Assembly: GCA_963787675.1 (NCBI GenBank)
Contig: CAWBDV010000003.1
Location: 1,426,001-1,490,000, forward strand
DNA length: 64,000 bases
Direction of reading: 5' to 3'
Source: JAJPKK01 sp963787675
GTDB taxonomy: Bacteria; Pseudomonadota; Alphaproteobacteria; Rhizobiales; Xanthobacteraceae
The notes under the pieces are model-generated. The model saw nothing but the letters and a program-made list of their open reading frames with translations, was not told the origin of the DNA and did not search any database. Made by a program: the position numbers and the translations under genes. Shown piece after piece: positions 43,972 through 53,114 of this stretch. Each line of letters starts with the position of its first letter. Within the stretch, counting starts at the first letter, position 1.

Positions 43972-45030
43972 ATGGCCAGCTTGCAGATGAGCCGGTTCGG
44001 CCGGCCATTCCGTCGCGCGATCGTCGCGATGTTCGCCCTCCTCCTCGCCTCGGGGCCGCTCGCCGCCAAGGACGGCTTGCCGCACGTCACTATCGCGGTC
44101 GGCGGCGCAAGCTGCTTATGCTACGTGCCGGTCGTGCTCGCCGGACAGTTGGGTGAATTCGAGAAATCCGGCGTCGACGTCGCGCTCGTGAATTTCCGCG
44201 GCGGCTCGCAAGCGCTGACCGCGGTGATGGGCGGCAGCGCCGACGTGGTAATGGGCTATTTCGATCACTGCATCATTCTCGCCGCCCAGAAGCAAAGCCT
44301 TCAAGCATTCGTCACTTTCGACCGTTTTCCGGGGCTGGTGCTCGTGGTGGCGCCGCGCCGCACCCACACGATCAACTCGGTCAAAGATCTCGCCGGCAAG
44401 ATCGTCGGCGTCACCGCGCCAGGATCGTCGACGGATTTCTTCTTGAAATACCTGCTGCGCAAGAGCGGCGTTGACGCCAACTCCGTCTCGGTGACCGGCA
44501 TCGGCCTCGACGCCAGCGCGGTTGCCGCGCAGGAGCAGGGCCAGATCGACGCGGCCGTGATGAACGATCCTTCCGTGACCGTGCTGGAGCGCAAGTACAA
44601 GGATTTGAAAATCCTCAGCGACACCCGAAGCGCAAAGGATACGCTCGCGGTCTATGGCGCCGATTATCCCTCGGGCGTGCTCTACGCACGAACTGATTGG
44701 ATCGCGAAGCACGAGGCCGAAACCCAAAGGATCGCTAATGCAGTCGTCGCGACTTTGCGCTGGATCCACGCTCATGACGCTGAAGCGATCATGGCCAAGA
44801 TGCCGCCCGAAATGGTCGGGGCGGACAAAGCGACCTATCTCGCGGCACTGCGCAAGACCATGCCGATGTATTCCGAGACCGGCCTGATGGACCCGAACGG
44901 CGCTCGCGCCGTCGTCACCGCTCTGAGCCACTCCGTGCCGTCGGTCGCCAGCACAACTATCGATGTCGCGGCGACCTACACCAACCGCTTCGTCGAGCGG
45001 GCCAACGGAACAGTCGGCGCCGCGCGATGA
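43972..45030 (+). CDS. NitT/TauT-type (SsuA-like) ABC substrate-binding protein
   Basis: 352 residues with a signal peptide ending near GPLAA. The periplasmic-binding type II fold is seen in GGASCLCYVPVVLAGQLGEFEKSGVDVALVNFRGGSQALTAVMGGSADVV and SVKDLAGKIVGVTAPGSSTDFFLKYLL. These bind sulfonates, nitrate or aromatic acids. No cognate SsuB/SsuC genes are adjacent. It converges on a branched-chain-type ABC operon that itself lacks a binding protein. Its last codons (GAAR, stop) are copied in the downstream duplication. Confidence 0.9.
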   Translation: MASLQMSRFGRPFRRAIVAMFALLLASGPLAAKDGLPHVTIAVGGASCLCYVPVVLAGQLGEFEKSGVDVALVNFRGGSQALTAVMGGSADVVMGYFDHCIILAAQKQSLQAFVTFDRFPGLVLVVAPRRTHTINSVKDLAGKIVGVTAPGSSTDFFLKYLLRKSGVDANSVSVTGIGLDASAVAAQEQGQIDAAVMNDPSVTVLERKYKDLKILSDTRSAKDTLAVYGADYPSGVLYARTDWIAKHEAETQRIANAVVATLRWIHAHDAEAIMAKMPPEMVGADKATYLAALRKTMPMYSETGLMDPNGARAVVTALSHSVPSVASTTIDVAATYTNRFVERANGTVGAAR

Positions 45031-45342
45031 GGCGGTAGGGTGTGCAAAGCGCGGACGCGTCCGCGCGTGCGCAACATTGCGCTGTCCTGGCCAAGACAAG
45101 ACGGTGCGCACGCTTCGCTTTGCGCACCCTACGCGGCCGCCACTTCACCGCGTTCGATCCGGAAGGCGCGGGTCAAACGACCGGCGCCGCGCGATGAGGC
45201 GGTAGGGTGTGCAAAGCGCGGACGTGTCCGCGCGTGCGCACCATTGCGCTGTCCTGGCCAAGACAAGAAGGTGCGCACGCTTCGCTTTGCGCACCCTACC
45301 CCGCCGCAACTTCACCGCGTTCGATGCGAAACGCGCGGGTCA
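45014..45342. repeat. 167-bp tandem duplication including two family A palindromes
   Basis: CGGCGCCGCGCGATGAGGCG starts at about 45015 and again at about 45182. Each unit contains the end of the binding-protein gene, a 98-bp family A palindrome (45035-45132 and 45202-45299) and a copy of the livF-like 3' end. Between the units, on the minus strand, TRAFRIERGEVAA followed by TAG is readable as a livF tail relic. Confidence 0.85.
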
Positions 45343-45937
45343 TCAGGTCGGCGACGTGGACCTCGTTTGATTCCGCAATCAGGATCGAGAGCCCCTCGCC
45401 CTTGAGGCTCGCCATCACCTCGCCGAGGCGACGCGCGAGCGCCGGCGCAAGACCCTCGAACGGCTCGTCCAGCAGCAGCAGGCGCCGGCCGGCCATCAGC
45501 GCGCGGGCAAGCGCCACCATCTTCTGCTGGCCGCCGGACAGTTCGAGCGAGTGCCGCCCACGGAATTGCGCGATCTCCGGCATGATTGAGAAGATCCAAT
45601 CGAGGCGCGCCTCGACGCCGTCGACAGCCGTGGTCCACGTCGGCAGGCGAATGTTCTCCTCGACGGTGAACGCCGGCACGAGGCGGCGATCCTCCGGCAT
45701 GTAACCGATGCCGCGCGCGACCCGCGCGTGGGCGGGCGCTGCCATCAGGTCGACATCGTCGAGCGTGACGACGCCGCTGGCCACGATCGCGCCCATCAGC
45801 GCCCGCAGCAGCGTCGTCTTGCCGGCGCCGTTCCTTCCGATCAGCCCGCAAAACTCGCCGGTCGCGACCGCGAGCGAGGCGCCGCGGATGATCGGCACCG
45901 GCCCGATCGCGACGCTGAGGTTCTCGACCCTAAGCAT
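45296..45937 (-). CDS. LivF-like branched-chain-type ABC ATPase
   Basis: 213 residues, one ABC domain: Walker A GRNGAGKTT, signature LSGGQQKM, Walker B LLLLDEPFEGLAP, and YMPEDRRLVPAFTVEEN, typical of LivF. ATG at 45937 overlaps the LivG-like gene by eight bases. It is somewhat shorter than E. coli LivF; the TAG stop is supplied by the adjacent family A palindrome. It acts at the inner membrane with the LivG, LivM and LivH homologues. Confidence 0.93.
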   Translation of the reverse strand: MLRVENLSVAIGPVPIIRGASLAVATGEFCGLIGRNGAGKTTLLRALMGAIVASGVVTLDDVDLMAAPAHARVARGIGYMPEDRRLVPAFTVEENIRLPTWTTAVDGVEARLDWIFSIMPEIAQFRGRHSLELSGGQQKMVALARALMAGRRLLLLDEPFEGLAPALARRLGEVMASLKGEGLSILIAESNEVHVADLMTRAFRIERGEVAAG

Positions 45938-46709
45938 GGCCGCGGCCGCCGCCCGGCCCGGTGCCACTGATGAGGGTCTGAACGCGCGGATCGGCGAGCG
46001 TCGCCGCGGGCGTACCGTCGGCGATGACCGTGCCATCGTAGAACGCGAGCACGCGATCGGCGAAGCGCGCCACGATCTCCATGTCGTGCTCGACGAACAA
46101 CACCGTCAGATCGCGGCTCTTGAGCGCCGCCATCACCACTTCCATGACCGAGAACTTTTCCGCAATCGAGATGCCGCTCGTCGGCTCGTCGAGCAGCAGC
46201 ACGCGCGGCGCCCCGACGACTGCCATCGCAATATCGAGGAGCTTGCGGATGCCTTGCGGCAGCGTCGCTGCGCGCACGCGCGCGTAGTCGGCAATTCGAA
46301 ACAGCTCCATCGCCTCCGCGACGGCGGAGCGCGTCTCCGCGCGATCGAGCTTTGCGAAGGCCTGCGCGATCATGCCGCCGCTGCTATGCGCGACGGCAGC
46401 CGCCGCGCGCATATTGTCGGCGACAGTCAGCGAGGGAAATATCTGCGCGACCTGGAACGACCGCGAGACGCCGAGCCGCGTAATCTCGCGCGACGGGCGT
46501 CCGGTGATGTCGCGGTCTTCGAACAGGATGATGCCGGCAGTCGGCCGCAGGTGACCGGTAATCATGTTGATGAAGGTGGTCTTGCCGGCCCCGTTCGCGC
46601 CGATGATGCCGACGGTCTGGCGCGGCGGCACATCGAGGGTGATGTCGCGCGCTGCCACGATCGAGCCGAAGCTCTTGCCAAGACCGCGCACGGACAGCGC
46701 TGCCGTCAT
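45930..46709 (-). CDS. LivG-like branched-chain-type ABC ATPase
   Basis: 259 residues: Walker A GANGAGKTT, GVSRSFQVAQIFPSLTVADNM, an unusual signature LPQGIRKLLDIA in place of LSGG, Walker B VLLLDEPTSGIS, and VLFVEHDMEIV. The signature change to LPQG occurs in LivG homologues that carry aromatic acids or urea, so is not a defect in itself. ATG overlaps the LivM gene's stop (ATGA). Confidence 0.93.
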   Translation of the reverse strand: MTAALSVRGLGKSFGSIVAARDITLDVPPRQTVGIIGANGAGKTTFINMITGHLRPTAGIILFEDRDITGRPSREITRLGVSRSFQVAQIFPSLTVADNMRAAAAVAHSSGGMIAQAFAKLDRAETRSAVAEAMELFRIADYARVRAATLPQGIRKLLDIAMAVVGAPRVLLLDEPTSGISIAEKFSVMEVVMAALKSRDLTVLFVEHDMEIVARFADRVLAFYDGTVIADGTPAATLADPRVQTLISGTGPGGGRGHA

Positions 46710-47644
46710 TTGCCGGCCTCGCGTTTGAAGCGCGCGCCGAGCGAACCGAGCCCTTCGGGGAGAAAGAGGATCGTCAGCAGCAGCACGATGCCGAGCGCCA
46801 TCTGCCATGTGTCGGGCAGGACATCGAGCGCGATCGAGCGCACCAGTTCGAAGAAGAACGAGCCGACGAACACCGCCGCGATCGATTGCGCGCCCGCAAG
46901 GACGGTCACGAACACGAAACCGCCCGACGTCGTCCAATAGGCCATGTTGGGATCGACATGGCCGACCGCGAGCGCGGCGAGCGCGCCGCCAATGCCGGCG
47001 AGAATGCCCGAGATGACGAGCTCCAGGTGAATGAGCCGGTCGACCGAGACACCGAGATACTCGAGCCGGATTTCATTGTCGCGGGCGGGCGCCGCGAGCG
47101 CGCCCGCAACCGTCCGGAAAAACAACGCTACCGCCCATGATGCGACGGCGCAGAAGCCGAGCACCAGCCAGAACAGCGCCAGGTTGAGTGTCGGGCCTTC
47201 GGGACGAAAGCCGAAGAAGCTCCCGGCCTCGACGTGAAAGCCGTCAGTCGAGCCGAGCGCTTCAGTCTTCACCAGCACGCCGTAGAGAATCATCGACATC
47301 GCAAGGCTCAGCATCGCGAAATAGATTTCGCGATAGCGCGCGAGGAGATACCCGATCAGCCAGGCAAAAATGCCCGCCGCGACGGCGCCGGCAGCGACGA
47401 CTAGGAAGACGTCGCGCACGGGGGTGAAACGGCCAAGCAGCGCGACGGCGTAGGCACCGACGGCGTAGAACAACGCCTGCCCGAAGGGCACGAGGCCGTT
47501 GCGCCACAAAATCACAAGGCCGAGCACCACCAGCGCGTTGGCGAATGCAATGGTCGCGAGCGAGACAAGCCACGCCGGCAATGCCGGGGCAACCGCGGCA
47601 ACCACGACGAACGCGCCAAATCCGAGCACGTCGGCGCGCCGCAT
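46706..47644 (-). CDS. LivM-like ABC permease
   Basis: 312 residues with about 8-9 helices. It contains the LivM core YREIYFAMLSLAMSMILYGVLVKTEALGSTDG and the cytoplasmic loop RTVAGALAAPARDNEIRLEYLGVSVDRLIHLELVISG. Begins one base after the LivH stop. Together with LivH it makes the channel of an importer for branched-chain amino acids, aromatic acids or urea-like solutes. Confidence 0.93.
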   Translation of the reverse strand: MRRADVLGFGAFVVVAAVAPALPAWLVSLATIAFANALVVLGLVILWRNGLVPFGQALFYAVGAYAVALLGRFTPVRDVFLVVAAGAVAAGIFAWLIGYLLARYREIYFAMLSLAMSMILYGVLVKTEALGSTDGFHVEAGSFFGFRPEGPTLNLALFWLVLGFCAVASWAVALFFRTVAGALAAPARDNEIRLEYLGVSVDRLIHLELVISGILAGIGGALAALAVGHVDPNMAYWTTSGGFVFVTVLAGAQSIAAVFVGSFFFELVRSIALDVLPDTWQMALGIVLLLTILFLPEGLGSLGARFKREAGK

Positions 47645-47645
47645 G

Positions 47646-48542
47646 TCAGATCTTCCGCGGCGTTGCCTGGGAGATCAGGCCATAGGGGCGGAAGACGAGA
47701 ACGAGCGCCATGACGGCGTAGATCACGAACAGCTCGAGCTGCGGCAGGAGATGGACGGCGGCGGCCCGCACGAAGCCGACGATGAGCGCGCCGATCATCG
47801 CCCCTTCGATCGAGCCCATGCCGCCAATCGCCACCACCGCGAAGGCGAGCACGATGACCTCGACGCCGATGCCCTGGGTCACCGAAATTTTCGGGGCCAT
47901 TATCGCGCCGCCCAACGCGCCCAGCATCGCGCCAATGACGAAGGTTGCCGTATAGATCATCTTGACGTTGACGCCGAAGGCCGCCGCCGTCTCGCGATCG
48001 AAGATGACGACAGCGAGCAGGCGGCCATAGCGGGTGAAGTTAAGCGCCCAATATCCGAAGGCCGCGAGCAACGCCGCGATGGCGACGAGGCCGATGTCGT
48101 AATTCGAGAGGATGAGCCCGCCGAGCTCGATATTGCCCGCGGCGACCATCGGCTGGTAGGCGCCATAGCTGCGCGGGCCCCAGATCAAGGTGATGACGTC
48201 CTCCAGGATGAGGAACACGGCATAGGTAACGAGCACGATCACAACCTCGTCGCGGCCATAGACGAAGCGCAGGATGCCGCGCTCGAGGATGAAGCCGATG
48301 ACGGCGCCGATCGCCATCGCGAGCGCGATCATCAGAAGAAAGCCGAGCGCATCATCGATGCCGTGATCGACGTAAATGCCGACGGCAGTCGCCGCGCCAT
48401 AGGCGCCGAAAGCGTAGAACGAGCCGTGGGTGACGTTGAGGATCTTCATCACCCCGCAGATCAGCGACAGGCCCGCCGCCACGAGAAAAAGATAGGCCGC
48501 GTAGACAAGACCGTCGGTCACGATGGCAAACGCGGTCAGCAC
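47646..48542 (-). CDS. LivH-like ABC permease
   Basis: 298 residues with about 8 helices: GLSLICGVMKILNVTHGSFYAFGAYGA (LivH signature), FILERGILRFVYGRDEVVIVLVTYAVFLILEDVITLIWGP and FAVVAIGGMGSIEGAMIGALIVGF. First gene of the leftward operon; the binding protein is absent upstream. The strand opposite carries a long open frame that is only an overprint of this gene. Confidence 0.93.
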   Translation of the reverse strand: MLTAFAIVTDGLVYAAYLFLVAAGLSLICGVMKILNVTHGSFYAFGAYGAATAVGIYVDHGIDDALGFLLMIALAMAIGAVIGFILERGILRFVYGRDEVVIVLVTYAVFLILEDVITLIWGPRSYGAYQPMVAAGNIELGGLILSNYDIGLVAIAALLAAFGYWALNFTRYGRLLAVVIFDRETAAAFGVNVKMIYTATFVIGAMLGALGGAIMAPKISVTQGIGVEVIVLAFAVVAIGGMGSIEGAMIGALIVGFVRAAAVHLLPQLELFVIYAVMALVLVFRPYGLISQATPRKI

Positions 48543-48770
48543 GTGGGCTCCCTTCCCCGCGTCGGGGAAAGCCCCGACAAAGCCTGCGTTTCCTCTTCCC
48601 CCTCAACGGGGCGAAGCCAGCAATTATTGCGTCATTTTGCTAACCATAACACGGAATCCCTGCGCCAAACCTTGTGTGACAATGAGAATGGACGTGCAGC
48701 GGCCAATTGCCGCCGCTTCTGCCGGCGCCCGCCATCAGATCGCCATCGGGAAAGGCCACATCGCTGCGCC

Positions 48771-50141
48771 ATGATGAACATGCACGCGCCACCCCTGTTC
48801 GCGCCGCCGCGGCCTGAGCCCGCCTCCGAGCGGATCGGCTGGTTCGGCTTCCTCCGCGCCCTTCGTACCAACGCGCTCGCCGGATGGTCGAAGGCCGCCT
48901 ATGAGGAGGACGTGCTCTCGGGCTCGGCGTTCGGCCGCCGGCGGTTTCTGCTCAACGCGCCTGATGCCATCCATCATGTGCTGGTCGAGAACACCGGCAA
49001 CTACCGCCGGACCGCGGCGACGATCCGTATTCTGCGCCCGATCATCGGTGACGGCCTTCTGCTGAGCGAAGGCGAGGACTGGCGCCACCAGCGCCGCACG
49101 ATCGCGCCGGTGCTCTCCCCGCGCGTGGTGCCGATCCTCGCGCGCCACATCGCGAGCGCCACGGCGGAGACGATCACCCGCCTCGCCGCTTCAAGCGACA
49201 AGCCCGTTGATATTCTGGCGACAGTCCAGTTTCTTGCGCTCGAAATCGCCGCGCGCTCCATGTTCTCGCTGGAGATGACCCAGCATGGCGCCGCCATGCG
49301 CAAGATGATCGCGGATTTCGCCACCCGTTTGGGCCAGCCTTATTTCCTCGACCTGATGCTTCCGGTCGCGATCCCGACGTTGCGCGATCTCGCCCGCGCT
49401 CGGTTTCGCAAGCACTGGATCAGCTTGATGGACACCATCATCGACGCGCGACTCGCGTCGCCACCGGCGGAGAAGCCGCGCGATCTCTTCGACATGCTGC
49501 TCGCCGCACGCGACCCCGAAACCGGCGCCGCGTTCTCGCGAGCGCAGCTTCGCGATCAGATGGCGACCATGATCGTCGCCGGCCACGAGACCACGGCGCT
49601 GACGCTGTTCTGGTCGATGTATCTCCTCGCTTCGGCGCCGGACGTGCAGGCACGCGTGGCCGACGAAGTGCGCGGTCTCGATCTCAGTCCCGAGGGCGCC
49701 GCCGGCGCGCTGTCGCGCCTCGTCTATACCCGCGCCGTCGTCAACGAGGCGCTGCGGCTTTATCCGCCGGCATTCGCCATCGCCCGCTTGGCGAACGGAC
49801 CGGACAAGGCCGGCGACACCGCCATCCCGAAAGGGTCGCTGGTGATGATCGCGCCATGGGTGCTGCACCGGCATCGCAAGCTATGGACGAACCCCGACGC
49901 TTTCGATCCATCGCGCTTCCTTGGCGAGGAGCCGCACCGCTTCGCCTTCATGCCATTCGGCGCCGGCCCGCGCGTGTGCGTCGGCGCGCAGCTTGCCTTG
50001 ACCGAAGCCGTGCTCGTGCTCGCAGCAATGATCCAGCGCTTCGACGTGGCGCTTGCGGATGACAAGCCGGTGCTGCCGGCCGCCGTCATCGTGACGCACC
50101 CGAACCGCCCCGCCCCGTTCCGGCTTACGCAGCGCGGATGA
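48771..50141 (+). CDS. Cytochrome P450
   Basis: 456 residues. The I-helix motif AGHETT (270-275) with the oxygen-binding Thr, ExxR (EALR, 326-329) and the haem loop FMPFGAGPRVCVG with the thiolate Cys403 are all present. No transmembrane anchor, so soluble and dependent on separate redox partners, none of which are in the window. ATG at 48771 is followed at once by a second ATG. The open frame extends far upstream but only as overprint of livH. Resembles CYP families acting on fatty acids or terpenoids; substrate unknown. Confidence 0.93.
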   Translation: MMNMHAPPLFAPPRPEPASERIGWFGFLRALRTNALAGWSKAAYEEDVLSGSAFGRRRFLLNAPDAIHHVLVENTGNYRRTAATIRILRPIIGDGLLLSEGEDWRHQRRTIAPVLSPRVVPILARHIASATAETITRLAASSDKPVDILATVQFLALEIAARSMFSLEMTQHGAAMRKMIADFATRLGQPYFLDLMLPVAIPTLRDLARARFRKHWISLMDTIIDARLASPPAEKPRDLFDMLLAARDPETGAAFSRAQLRDQMATMIVAGHETTALTLFWSMYLLASAPDVQARVADEVRGLDLSPEGAAGALSRLVYTRAVVNEALRLYPPAFAIARLANGPDKAGDTAIPKGSLVMIAPWVLHRHRKLWTNPDAFDPSRFLGEEPHRFAFMPFGAGPRVCVGAQLALTEAVLVLAAMIQRFDVALADDKPVLPAAVIVTHPNRPAPFRLTQRG

Positions 50142-50160
50142 AGCGCGACCGCGCGGAACG

Positions 50161-50260
50161 GTAGCCCGGATGAGCGAAGCGATATCCGGGATGGGCAGTT
50201 CAATATTGGATAGGCCGTCCCCGGATGTCGCGAACGCGCGCGTTCGCTCATCCGGGCTAC
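50161..50260. repeat. Palindromic intergenic repeat, family D
   Basis: GTAGCCCGGATGAGCGAAGCG at one end and CGTTCGCTCATCCGGGCTAC at the other are reverse complements. The 100-bp element fills the gap between the P450 gene and the convergent protease gene. Confidence 0.85.
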
Positions 50261-50270
50261 AGTCGTCGGA

Positions 50271-52862
50271 TCACCACTGCTTCTGCAAGCCGACCCGCGC
50301 GGCGCCGCCGACGAGATCGTGACCGAAGCGGACGCCGCCCTCGAGAAAAGCGCGATAGCCGCCACCGAAGTAGAAATCGACCTTCGGAATGACTTCGCCA
50401 CGGATCTGGCCGGCATCGGTCGGGGTTAGCGGCAGTCCCGGGTTGGTGATGATCGCGGTGCCCTGCGCAATCGCGTTCTCGTAGATCAGCGTGGTCAGGC
50501 TTGGCACCACGACCGCGCCGTAAAGATCGATCACCGTCCCGAAGCGTGCGCCGCCCTGCACCCGCAGCGTCGTCGCGTCCTGCAGGCCGTTCGCCGCGGC
50601 AGAACCATCGAACAAGGTGCGGGTCAGCATGTAGCCCATCGTCGGCTCGACGAAGGAAACCTGGCCGACGCGGAATTTGTAATTGATGTTCTCGGCCACG
50701 CCCGGCACCGTCACGCGCAGGTTCGCATTGGGCGCAGTGCCGCCAAAACTTTCGGCGAGGTCCAGGAAATCGCCCTTGCCGATGACGTCGGTCGAAAATC
50801 CGCCCCATGCCCACATGGCGTACGCACCGACGCCGGGCCCGTTCATCTGGACCTGGGCGGGAATGGTGCTGAAGGAGGCATTCGTCTGCATCCAGCTGCC
50901 GAACACGCCGGTCACAAGATAATCGCCCGGCGCAAACACATTCCACCAGCGGTGATCGAAGCCGGAGTTGATGCCGTAGCTATTGATGGTCCGCGGAAGG
51001 TCGGTGGCGTTGAGCGCGCCGCGATGCTCCCAATCGCCGATCCCCTTGGTCCAGAATGACCACGTCGGCGGCATCGGCGGCGGCTGGTAGATCGGCTCTT
51101 TGTAATACGGCCGCGCCAGCGGGTTATTGCTTGCCGGGCTCGGCGCATACGCCGAGGCCTTTCCGAACGCGCTGCCGTCCGCACTGCGTGTCAGATATTC
51201 GAGCGCCGCGACCGGATCGACGAGGCCGGCCCCGGTCTGGAAGGCCTTGTCGTTCGGCAGGATGACTTTGGCGCTGCGCGTCAACGCCGTGCGCACCTGC
51301 GCCGGCGTCAATGTCGGGTAGCGTTCGAGCAGCAACGCGACCACGCCCGAGACATTCGCCGCGGCAACCGATGTCCCCGTCGTGAACCCGTAGCCGTCGC
51401 CCACCGACGGCACCAGCACGTCAACGCCCGGCGCCGTGATCGCGATGTACTTGCCGCGGTTCGCGCCGGCAAACGGCCGGTCGTCGCTATCGCTCGCCGT
51501 CACCGCGATGACGTGGGGATCGGCGCCGGGAAACATCGGCGCTGCGCGCGGGCCGCCGTTGCCCGCGGCGGCAATCAGGATGAGTTTCTTGTCGTAGGCT
51601 GCCGTCAGCAGCCGCTCCAGCATCGGATCGCGTGGTCCGGCGAAGCTCATGTTGATGATGCGTGCGCCGCTGCTAGCGGCGTGATCGAGCCCCTTTAGGA
51701 TCTGCTCGCTCGAGCCGTTGACGCCCGTCGTGCCCTCAACGAAAGCCTTGATCCCGATGATGTTCGCGGCGGGCGCAATGCCGAGCAGACGCATGTGCGC
51801 GGCGACCGCTCCGGCCATATTGGTGCCGTGGGTCTGCGGGCTGCTTGGTGTCGCCGTTGCGTCGTAGCGTTCCCTGACGGCGCCGCGCAGGTCAGGATTG
51901 GCTTCATCGATTTCCGAATCGACCACAGCGACAGAAACATTGCGCCCGGTCGCGAGCCGGTGCGCGGCAACGAGGTGCAGCTTGTCGATGACGTACTGCG
52001 CCGGGTCGCCTGCCGGCAAGGGCGCCCCCGGCGCGAGGCTACCGGCCCGCGTGTTTTGCGCGACCTTCAAGATCGGCGCGGCTGCGATCGGCATGTCGCG
52101 CGCGAGAATGAACAGATAGTTCGGCTGCGCCGATGCGGTGATCCGGTTGCTCTCCAGCGACCGGATGATGGCGCGAATATCACCGCCCGCCGGGAAGCTG
52201 AACCGGTAGAGCGTGCGCCCGATCAGCGGAAGCGGCTGGGTCGAGATCAGCGTCAGCCCGAGCTGCTGTGCGATTTGTGCGACCTGAGCAGGTGTGACCG
52301 TGTTCACGACCTGCAGCAGCACTTCGTTCGGAATGAATTGCGTTTCGCCCGGCGGCGGCACGCCGCTGTAGAACTGCTCGTTCGAGGTGCGACCGTTGCC
52401 CGGGCCGGGCGCCGGTCCCGTCGTCACTGGCGGACCGGGGTTGAACGGCAACTCGCCGGGGCGCGGCCCCGGCGTGACCGGATTGGTCTGAAACGTCGTG
52501 GTCGGAGTTTGAATATTGTTGGCGCCGTTGCGGGTGCCGGGCCCGGTCCCGTTGACTGGTGGCGGCACGTACACGCCTGCAGGCGGATAGCCCGGATAAC
52601 CCGGGTTCTGATCGCGATAGCCCTGCAGAATTCCTTCAATGGAGCCGAACGTCGCCTGCTGCTGGTTCGACGTGAGCTGCCCGACGGCCTGGCTCGCGCC
52701 CATCGTCGTAGTGCTGCCGCACCTCGGCTCAGTGAACTCCGTGCAGGAATAAGTGGGTGGCGGCGGAGAGTATTGCGCCGACGCGCTGCCGATCAGCCAT
52801 GGCAACGCGGCAAATCCCGCGACCAGGCTCAACAGCCGATGTCGACGCGCAACCCCTGCCAT
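50271..52862 (-). CDS. S8 subtilisin-like protease autotransporter
   Basis: About 863 residues. A signal peptide ends near GSASA (29). A Gly/Pro/Asn-rich region follows (about 90-160), then the S8 domain at about 285-560 with Asp315 (VAVVDSEID), His345 (THGTNMAG), the oxyanion Asn435 (AAAGNGG) and Ser498 (GTSVAAANVSG). The last 250-300 residues alternate like a beta-barrel and end in Trp (QKQW), consistent with a type V translocator. The start could be the ATG at 52862 or a GTG two codons earlier behind GAGGGGG. The 252 bases from 52863 to 53114 hold no gene I can support. Confidence 0.85.
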   Translation of the reverse strand: MAGVARRHRLLSLVAGFAALPWLIGSASAQYSPPPPTYSCTEFTEPRCGSTTTMGASQAVGQLTSNQQQATFGSIEGILQGYRDQNPGYPGYPPAGVYVPPPVNGTGPGTRNGANNIQTPTTTFQTNPVTPGPRPGELPFNPGPPVTTGPAPGPGNGRTSNEQFYSGVPPPGETQFIPNEVLLQVVNTVTPAQVAQIAQQLGLTLISTQPLPLIGRTLYRFSFPAGGDIRAIIRSLESNRITASAQPNYLFILARDMPIAAAPILKVAQNTRAGSLAPGAPLPAGDPAQYVIDKLHLVAAHRLATGRNVSVAVVDSEIDEANPDLRGAVRERYDATATPSSPQTHGTNMAGAVAAHMRLLGIAPAANIIGIKAFVEGTTGVNGSSEQILKGLDHAASSGARIINMSFAGPRDPMLERLLTAAYDKKLILIAAAGNGGPRAAPMFPGADPHVIAVTASDSDDRPFAGANRGKYIAITAPGVDVLVPSVGDGYGFTTGTSVAAANVSGVVALLLERYPTLTPAQVRTALTRSAKVILPNDKAFQTGAGLVDPVAALEYLTRSADGSAFGKASAYAPSPASNNPLARPYYKEPIYQPPPMPPTWSFWTKGIGDWEHRGALNATDLPRTINSYGINSGFDHRWWNVFAPGDYLVTGVFGSWMQTNASFSTIPAQVQMNGPGVGAYAMWAWGGFSTDVIGKGDFLDLAESFGGTAPNANLRVTVPGVAENINYKFRVGQVSFVEPTMGYMLTRTLFDGSAAANGLQDATTLRVQGGARFGTVIDLYGAVVVPSLTTLIYENAIAQGTAIITNPGLPLTPTDAGQIRGEVIPKVDFYFGGGYRAFLEGGVRFGHDLVGGAARVGLQKQW

Positions 52863-53114
52863 TTTCACGACGCCGACCCCCTCAGCGTTTCGCGAGCGCA
52901 TCAAACGTAGAATATATGGCAGCCCGTGTCTGTTGCCGGCACGCAACACGGCACGACCGAATTTCCGAGACTTTACCTCCGACGGAATCAGCCCACCCGT
53001 GGGGCGGTTTAGGCGAAGCCGTAAACCGCCGTCCCGCCCACCATCGGTCACGTCCGGGAGGCGACGCAAAGCCGCGCATTGCGCTGCGCTATTGCTCCGA
53101 TCGCCGGTGCCCTG

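Noticed and set aside
43680..45300. Closely spaced repeats that could be mistaken for a CRISPR array
   Set aside because: Units are 98-150 bp palindromes of different families without regular 30-40 bp spacers, and no cas genes are present.
45040..45704. Two + strand open frames with similar N-termini (MCKARTxPRVR)
   Set aside because: They arise from the duplicated palindromic repeat and run antisense through the livF-like gene; the similarity reflects the DNA duplication.
47499..48770. An open frame on the + strand continuous with the P450 gene, which would give an 880-residue protein
   Set aside because: The extra 424 residues are the antisense overprint of livH and show no known domain; the P450 family N-terminus begins at the ATG of 48771.
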